Below are positions 58,528 through 64,000 of a stretch of DNA of 64,000 nucleotides, in pieces (position 1 is the stretch's first letter; every line of letters starts with the position of its first letter). The notes beneath the pieces are model-generated. The model was not told the origin of the DNA. It made no database searches and saw nothing but the letters and a program-made list of their open reading frames with translations. The position numbers and the translations under genes are program-made. This DNA comes from CAVXWV01 sp963695415 (GTDB lineage Bacteria > Chloroflexota > Anaerolineae > Anaerolineales > UBA4823): the NCBI GenBank assembly GCA_963695415.1, contig CAVOGL010000010.1, forward strand, positions 59,705 to 123,704. The letters are read 5' to 3'.

Positions 58528-59408
58528 ATGCGTTTCGATAATCCTGAAGACATCATCCAACTTACCCCGCTCTGGAAAGGCGAACGTTTTCCCAACGGTC
58601 GTCCACGTGTCCCGGACGACGTCTTGAGGCGTATGGCGGCAATCACCAATGAAGAAGCCTGGAGCGTTTTGTCGCACAACGATTACAAATACCAGTTTGA
58701 GGCAGATTGGAAAATCATCCATCCCGGAAAGATCATGGTCGGACGAGCGGTCACAGCCGTGATGGTACCGGAGCGTGGGACCTGGACACCCCCCTCTGGA
58801 ATATGGGCAGAAGGAAGAAGGACGCAAAGGCTTTTTCAATTCCTGGGTGATCGAGATCCTGCAGGAGGATGACATCCTCGTTGTGGATATGTTCGATAAA
58901 ATTTATGAAGGCACCTTCGTCGGAGGGGAACCTTTCCCACTGCGGTTGCCAGCCGAACCAAACGGGGAGGGCAGGTTTTGTGGTGCGGTATCCGCGATAA
59001 GCAGCAAATCATGGAAATCACTGATATCCAGACCTATTACCGAGGCTACGACCCAACCGGTATCCGCGACGTCACCCTGACCGGTATCAACGTTCCCTGC
59101 CGGATCGGCAATGCGATTGCCATGCCGGGTGATGTCGTCCTCGGGACACCTGCCGGTGTCCTGTTCGTCCCGCCGCACCTGGCAGAAGAATGCTGCACCA
59201 AAGCGGAGAAGACCAGCCTGCGCGACCACTTCGGTTTGCTGCGCTTGACCGAGGGCGTCTACACCACCGCCCAGATGGACAGCGTGGACGGACGAGATCA
59301 ACGATTTTCACGCCTGGCGCAAAGAGAACACCCCGCTGGAGTACGGCCACCTGGATTGGACCGGTAGAGGAAATGCGCAAGCGCATGGAGGGACAGGAAC
59401 CACGGTAA
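58528..59408 (+). pseudogene. RraA-like family protein, frameshifted
   Basis: GGAGGAATAC precedes the ATG at 58528. N-terminal sequence: RFDNPEDIIQLTPLWKGERF, RPRVPDDVLRRMAAI. Then pieces in three frames: EYGQKEEGRKGFFNSWVIEI, QEDDILVVDMFDKIYEGTFV, VLCGGIRDKQQIMEI, and NVPCRIGNAIAMPGDVVLGT then PAGVLFVPPHLAEE. This is the RraA/4-hydroxy-4-methyl-2-oxoglutarate-aldolase-like core (G-G-N-x-x-x-A, G-D-x-V-x-x-D-x-x-G-V-x-x-V-P). At least four indels. Family members act as aldolases or RNase E regulators; substrate unknown. Confidence 0.7.
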
Positions 59409-59424
59409 AGGCTTAAATGAACTG

Positions 59425-59456
59425 AGACTTCCGAAGTCTGAAGACTTCGGAAGTCT
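59425..59456. repeat. nested palindrome repeat, variant
   Basis: AGACTTCCGAAGTCT, spacer GA, AGACTTCGGAAGTCT. The halves are perfect reverse complements and each is a small palindrome (six-base arms around CCG). It is followed by GTTTTTAT, so it could terminate transcription. Same plan as 23664, different sequence. Confidence 0.85.
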
Positions 59457-59502
59457 GTTTTTATAACATGTTCACATCCTAAAACATTGATATACTCAAC
59501 AA

Positions 59503-59793
59503 ATGAACCTGGAATTCAACGGCAAAATCATCTTTTGGCGAGGAACCACTTCCCCTGGTACTTTGTTGCCGTTCCGCCGGAACAAAGCCTGGACATCCAG
59601 GCAATCTCAAGCTTCGTAACCTATGGTTGGGGCGTAATCCCAGTGCAGGCAATCATCGGTGAAACCCGGTGGAAGACCTTCCCTGTTCCCCAAAGATGGC
59701 GCTTACCTCGTGCCTGTTAAAGCGGACGTGCGCAAAGCGGAAAATCTGGATGAAGGCGACAGTGTGAAGGTCCAACTCGAAATACGCTGGTAG
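59503..59793 (+). pseudogene. DUF1905 family protein, frameshifted
   Basis: ATG at 59503, then NLEFNGKIIFWRG. A frame change near 59545 leads to SPWYFVAVPPEQSLDIQAIS, SFVTYGWGVIPVQAIIGETR, and another near 59690 to FPKDGAYLVPVKADVRKAEN and DSVKVQLEIRW. The DUF1905 barrel is complete and the C-terminal YdeI part is absent, as in short relatives. Two indels. Function unknown. Confidence 0.7.
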
Positions 59794-59841
59794 TCTATCC
59801 AAAGTGATATTGGTTTCGTTTGATATGTGAGGATTGAGGCG

Positions 59842-59952
59842 ATGACCATCATAACCAATGAAATGTTATGGCGCCAGTTTGGGATCACCATCGACCACTT
59901 CGGAGATACTTTTTCGGCTGTCAGGACGATCTATGGGAAGATAGTCCTGTAA
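59842..59952 (+). pseudogene. possible DinB N-terminal remnant
   Basis: A 36-residue frame reads TIITNEMLWRQFGITIDHFG and DTFSAVRTIYGKIVL. The L-W-R-Q-F-G-x-x-I-D-x-L start is common in DinB proteins; the rest of the about 160-residue domain is missing. Short, so tentative. Confidence 0.3.
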
Positions 59953-59997
59953 ACTGAAATTGAAACCGATTGAATTTTTAATTTTCTGGATGTACTC

Positions 59998-60565
59998 ATG
60001 ATACCTTCCCTCATCCAACACTTCAGCGAATCGCTTTACGATCTCCATCAGATCAAGCGGACCCAGGAGGAGAGCAAAGCCACCAAACGACGGATGGCCG
60101 CCACAATGCTGGTTGGCGCTCCCATCCTGCTGGTGTGGGGTTTCATCTACCTGTTCTTTGGTGAAATGGTTGCCTTCATATTGTTCAGCGCCTATGCCCT
60201 GATCTTATTAGCGCTGCTGATCACCATCAAACTGAGACGCATAAGGCTCAGCCTGGTGATTAACATTTATCGGCACCCATTTAGCGATTAATTTCCTGAG
60301 CATCCTGTCGTTAGGCGGGATCGCAAATTCGACGGGATCATCTTCTTCAGTTTACTCGCTCCTTTCGCCATCATCACCCAGCCCACCCGGCAATTCCTGA
60401 CTGGTTGGGCGTCACAATCGGTCTGGTCGTTCTCGAGGTTATCCTTCCACGGAAGCAACCTACCACCTGGTCAAAGAAGCGTTTATCTGCGAACCACGCG
60501 GAACAATTGATGTCAAGGGTAAGGGTGAAATGCCTGTCTGGTTTGTTGTGGGAAAAAAGGAGTGA
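59998..60565 (+). pseudogene. membrane-anchored class III cyclase with catalytic core deleted
   Basis: The N-terminal half reads LIQHFSESLYDLHQIKRTQE then four membrane helices (TMLVGAPILLVWGFIYLFF, MVAFILFSAYALILLALLIT). After a frame change near 60285 it continues FLSILSLGGIANSTGIIFFS, LLAPFAIIT. The 3' 100 bases encode STEATYHLVKEAFICEPRG and TIDVKGKGEMPVWFVV, which is the extreme C-terminus of adenylate cyclases. Everything between, including the whole catalytic domain, is missing. The TGA at 60563 sits three bases before the next ATG. Confidence 0.65.
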
Positions 60566-60567
60566 TC

Positions 60568-61389
60568 ATGCCAGGTAAAAGTGTTGAAGAACAGCCATCC
60601 ACAACCGCATTTTTTACTGCCCTGCGAAGGGCATTGATCTGCCTGGAAGATAGGGGATGGAGCCGGGAAAGATAACCTGGCAATTCATTTTCTGCCACCA
60701 CTTTACCGTTTCCTGTTGAAATTCAAAACAGTCCGAGCAGGTCACGGGGAAACTGGATATTGCCCTCCCGGCATGAACGCTTACGTCTACGCCAGGACAA
60801 CCTTTATGGATCACCTGTTTATCGAAGCACTCAAAACGAGATCCCCCAGGTCGTGCTAATGGGCGCCGAATAACGATTCGAGACCTTATCGGTTTGCCGG
60901 TATAAACCATAATTCTCTTGTATATGAGCTTGATATTTCGCCCACCCAGGTGAGGAAGAAAGAATGCCTGAGGAAAGCACGCATTGAGATCCCGGCTCAG
61001 GTGAGGTTCGGTGCCCGTGAATTTCAACCAGGTAGGGCTGGGCGATGCTTTGGACAAAGCTGGATTCGAGGGCGGTAAGTAAAAAACCTTGTTCATCTGG
61101 GAAGGTGTCAGCTATTATCTCGACCCCAAATCGGTGGAGGACACTGATTTCGTCAGCCGATCAAATCCGGAGAGCAGGATCGCATTCGATTACATGGTGA
61201 AAATTCCCTCAGAAAAAACAGGAACAGGTATATGGTCTGCGAGAGTTTGACCTCGCCATGAATGGTTACCATAATAATGAAGCCCTGAAATTCCTTCTGG
61301 AAGAAGGGGAAATCAGGTCAATCTTGGAAGAGAAAGGGCTTGGTCTGGTGGACCACCTGAACAACGACGAGATCGAGAAAAATTATTAG
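60568..61389 (+). pseudogene. SAM-dependent methyltransferase (LCMT/TIGR00027-like), frameshifted
   Basis: AAAAGGAGTGATC precedes the ATG. Starts PGKSVEEQPSTTAFFTALRR. Then NLAIHFLPPLYRFLLKF, GMNAYVYARTTFMDHLFIEA, QVVLMGAG-x-DSRPYRF, VYELDISPTQVRKKECLRKA, VGLGDALDKAGFEGG, FIWEGVSYYLDPKSVEDTDF and ILEEKGLGLVDHL. This is the leucine-carboxyl-methyltransferase-like family (L-G-A-G-x-D-S-R, W-E-G-V-x-x-Y-L). At least five indels and stops. The acceptor is unknown. Confidence 0.7.
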
Positions 61390-61464
61390 CCCACGCGGAA
61401 GGAGTTGCGAGGGGTAAAATCACCGGAGTATTCCGCTTTGCTGTTGCATCCCCACGTGGATAAT

Positions 61465-62037
61465 ATGGATAAATCACCCAACCTATCAGAAAATTCATCA
61501 ATTGTCTTCGTAAAACCCTTCACCTGGGAAGACTGGTATGCCATGTGGAGATTGGTTGCATACCATTTAGCTGAGGGCGGGATCATTGTTGATACAGCAG
61601 ATCAACCCCCGCCGGAATTCAACCTGCCCTACGATGAATCCAATCCAAACTACCCAGAAATGGACATGGAGCGCATCGATGTAGCATACCTGACAGGCAG
61701 GGGCAACTTCTGGATCGCTTGGGTCGATGACCAGCCTGTGGGGCATGTCGGGGCGCAGGATTGCGGCGATTTCATCGAGCTGCGCAGGATGTATGTCCGG
61801 GCTGAATACCGCCAGCTCGGGATCGGTTCCGCCCTCGTCCAGGCACTGATCGACCACTGCAGAAAACTGGGGGCGACAAGAATCCGCTTATGGACGGACC
61901 CGGATGGACCGGGGAAATTTCTCTATGCGAAACTGGGTTTCCAGCGGGTAGAGCCGGAGGGAGAGGAACGCACCTTCTTCCGGTTCATCGACGGCGAGAT
62001 GCGCATGTGCCTGGAATTGGAGGACAAACATGAGTGA
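61465..62037 (+). CDS. GNAT family N-acetyltransferase
   Basis: About 190 residues from the ATG at 61465 (an upstream TTG at 61405 is in frame but without a ribosome site). Motif A is RRMYVRAEYRQLGIGSALVQ, followed by ALIDHCRKLGATRIRLWTDP and FLYAKLGFQRVEPEGEER. The N-terminal half is longer than usual (VFVKPFTWEDWYAMWRLVAY). The frame is intact. It ends with EMRMCLELEDKHE. The substrate is unknown. Confidence 0.83.
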   Translation: MDKSPNLSENSSIVFVKPFTWEDWYAMWRLVAYHLAEGGIIVDTADQPPPEFNLPYDESNPNYPEMDMERIDVAYLTGRGNFWIAWVDDQPVGHVGAQDCGDFIELRRMYVRAEYRQLGIGSALVQALIDHCRKLGATRIRLWTDPDGPGKFLYAKLGFQRVEPEGEERTFFRFIDGEMRMCLELEDKHE

Positions 62038-62199
62038 AATACTGTGCCCGCAGTCGAGGGCAGCGCCGACCTGGCGCTTTTAAACCCTGCGCCAGGCTGC
62101 GAGATCTCGTGTGATATCTAGCCCGAGAAAATGACGCTGCGTTACGGGCAGGCGGTAGCGAAGATGAACAATATCGTGATCCAGGAGATTTAAAATAAA

Positions 62200-62979
62200 A
62201 TGGACATTGATCAAGATCGTATCCACTCAATTCTCACCGCCGACCTTTCCTACTACGGTTCGCGCAAAGCGGTCAAACGGGTCGACGGGCGCCTGACCCC
62301 CTTTTCCTTAGATTATCCGGAAAGATGGTTTCTGCCCGAGATGCACGTACTCGACCTGGGCTGCGGCAGCGGCGAAACTCTACTGGCACACAGCAGCCTG
62401 TTCCATACTGGCATGGGCATCGACAATGACCCCGAGCATATCCAGCTTGCCGAAGATGGCAGGCGGGAACGAGGAATTACCAATGTGCAGTTTCAATTAC
62501 TGGAATTCCCGAGAGAGATCGAGCGCCTGCCCGGCGAGTTCGTTTGACTTTGTATTTTCCAAAGGCGGCGCCATTTACCCCGATTCTTCGGAGAGCTTGA
62601 GGGCTGCCTAGCCTGCTGAAACCCGATGGCCTGATTTTTTGCGAGGAGATCGGTGAGTTGCACCTGAAAGAAGTCGACGAGATATTCGGGAACTCCCGCA
62701 GGAAGCCAACCGACTGGGCGCTCGGTAGAGAAAATCAGGTCAACGATGGAAAGCTGCGGTATCAGCATCCGCCTGGTAGCCGACATCTTCTCGAAGTGGT
62801 ATTACCCGGATGTCTACGAGTGGCTGTTCTGGCAGTGCTCCCTGTGGACCTGGCTGCAGGTACCGCTTCTGGAGGCGGACGACCCGAGGATTATTCAATT
62901 TGCAGAAAAGACCACCATCGCAACGGGCGAGATCGAGACCACACATCATGTCGTTTGGGTAGCGGGGGTAAAGGGATAA
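62200..62979 (+). pseudogene. class I SAM-dependent methyltransferase, frameshifted
   Basis: Begins DIDQDRIHSILTADLSYYGS. Motif I is MHVLDLGCGSGETLLAHSSL with the following GMGIDNDPEHIQLAE. A frame change near 62535 leads to FDFVFSKGGAIYPDSSESL, then LLKPDGLIFCEEIGELHLKE in another frame, and near 62745 to SCGISIRLVADIFSKWYYPD and TTIATGEIETTHHVVWVAGV. Three to four indels. The acceptor is unknown. Confidence 0.72.
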
Positions 62980-63137
62980 GTCTCCGTCCCGTCTGAGTGA
63001 AAATGCAGGCGTCTCTCCTTATTCATCCGAATCTCCCCAAATTTCCCCATTTCCATACGCTTTCCATACGGTGGTATGTTAGTGTATTAACAGGTGCTGC
63101 CAGATCATCTGTTTTAAAAATTTGAAAGGAGAAAAAA

Positions 63138-63800
63138 ATGAACAAGCATCGGTTTCACCTGTTTATTTCCATTCTGATTGTTGTTGCCCTGTCACTCTTG
63201 GTCTTCGCCCCCTGCCCAGGCTGGAGAAGGGGAACACGTATTGCTTACCATACCGGTCGATGACGCATGGGCGTGGGCGGGGGATGAAAATCCTTGTGGT
63301 TTTGACCTGTACTTCACCAGTCGAGGGAACGCTAGAATTAATTATTTCGTAGGATAATGATGCAAACGAGTTAACAATTATGTAGATCGATGGTAATATC
63401 AAAGTCACCATCTCTGCCAATGGTAAAACCGTCAATGTCCTGGATAAGGGTCCCCAGACAGACATCATAGTGGAATATGTGGAAGGTGGTATACACTTGC
63501 TCCAGCGTGCGAGAGGCACATCGAGTATGGTCACCGCGCCGGGGAGTCGGCTTCTTTTAGGTGGCGGGCATGGATAGAAGATTCTGTAATGGATGATGGC
63601 ACTGTGCCGTACTATTCGTTATCGATTTAGGGCGAAAGGGTGGAGTTTGACCATGTTCGGGAAGAATTCCAGCCGGTGTGTGAATACTTCTCAAGCGAAT
63701 GATTTACAACATCCAACGGTCAGAGCACGCCGATAGTTATGCAGTGAATATACCAGGTTCCACCCTCAACAAATACAGTTTGACCATTTATGAAACATAA
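63138..63800 (+). pseudogene. secreted protein of unknown function, broken
   Basis: AAAGGAGAAAAAA precedes the ATG. The start is a signal peptide (FHLFISILIVVALSLLVFAP). After an indel the mature part reads AWAWAGDENPCGFDLYFTSR, GNARINYFV, then a stop, IDGNIKVTISANGKTVNVLD, KGPQTDIIVEYVEGGIHLLQ, DGTVPYYSLSI, GERVEFDHVREEFQPVCEYF, and ends YAVNIPGSTLNKYSLTIYET. At least two indels and three stops. I do not recognise the family. Confidence 0.5.
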
Positions 63801-63872
63801 ACAAAGATGATCATGCAATACCCACCCTCCCCCATTTTCAAAGTCGGAAAATTCGGGACGGTTACCTTTAAC

Positions 63873-63903
63873 CTCACCCAAAATTCTATGAGTTTTGGGT
63901 GAG
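63873..63903. terminator. perfect 11-bp hairpin
   Basis: CTCACCCAAAA, nine-base loop, TTTTGGGTGAG. It lies after the broken secreted protein gene and is followed two bases later by a second hairpin at 63906. The pair could be a bidirectional terminator between that gene and a minus-strand gene that seems to end at 63955. Confidence 0.5.
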
Positions 63904-63905
63904 AA

Positions 63906-63928
63906 CCACCTGGGAGAAGCCCAGGTGG
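63906..63928. terminator. perfect 9-bp hairpin
   Basis: CCACCTGGG, loop AGAAG, CCCAGGTGG, then GAGGGGCTTATT on the plus strand. Directly adjacent to the hairpin at 63873. Confidence 0.5.
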
Positions 63929-63954
63929 GAGGGGCTTATTAAATCGTACGAAGT

Positions 63955-63999
63955 TTAATCATGATCTATGATGAATTCATCCATTACCATCTCCAGGGG
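63955..63999 (-). CDS. possible 3' end of a gene running in from the right
   Basis: On the minus strand the only frame open at the window edge reads PLEMVMDEFIIDHD and then TAA at 63955. Two strong hairpins follow its stop, as expected for a gene end. The rest lies outside the window, so no family can be named. Confidence 0.25.
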   Translation of the reverse strand, partial: PLEMVMDEFIIDHD

Positions 64000-64000
64000 T

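Overview
The window looks like the chromosome of a member of the Chloroflexota, most likely class Anaerolineae. Base composition is roughly 50-55% GC. The gene set is typical of that group: sterol-glucosyltransferase-like GT pairs, LLM flavin oxidoreductases, PadR with a large membrane partner, universal stress fusions, class III cyclases, secreted proteins ending in a FLPxV tail, and many DinB, GNAT and YdeI/DUF1801 proteins. No rRNA or tRNA gene, integrase, transposase or CRISPR array was recognised. This placement is inference from gene content, not from a marker gene.

Layout. 1-1035: 3' end of katG. 1.3-16 kb: a plus-strand run of small enzymes and stress or resistance-type proteins (GNAT, DinB, DUF1801/YdeI, VOC, toroid cyclase-like proteins, META/NBR1-Ig lipoprotein), many disrupted. 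16-21.6 kb: minus-strand block with a small basic protein, a BNR-repeat secreted protein, an LLM oxidoreductase, a lipoprotein, DinB and a deleted cyclase. 21.6-31.5 kb: plus-strand PadR/membrane pair, GNAT, two sterol-type glycosyltransferases interleaved with a serine hydrolase-TPR protein and two alpha/beta hydrolases, then a methyltransferase. 31.5-37.3 kb: minus-strand CPBP protease plus intact class III cyclase, a broken pentapeptide/Ig protein and a NatAB-like ABC exporter. 37.6-50.7 kb: mixed genes including a DNRLRE-like secreted protein, P-loop enzymes, S9 peptidase, a ParB-like/USP fusion, alpha carbonic anhydrase and a GH172 hydrolase. 50.7-63.8 kb: a strongly eroded plus-strand stretch with GAPDH, an M50-like protein, DHFR-like, DUF4256, SRPBCC, quinone reductase, RraA and methyltransferase genes, almost all frame-disrupted.

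The dominant property of the window is gene disruption. About 40 of roughly 75 recognisable genes carry frameshifts, in-frame stops or internal deletions, while several long genes (1.1 to 1.8 kb) are untouched. Base indels could be consensus errors, but internal deletions and remnants (two cyclases, an alpha/beta hydrolase, DUF4160, YdeI, SnoaL, CsaA-like) point to real erosion as well. The window also carries a repeat landscape: a nested-palindrome family in at least four intergenic sites, a 128-bp tandem array built from two oppositely oriented hairpins sharing one loop sequence, and a 20-bp tandem array in a divergent promoter region. The most unusual proteins are the ParB-like/DUF4032/USP/USP fusion and a MerB-like frame with TGA exactly where the catalytic cysteine is expected.
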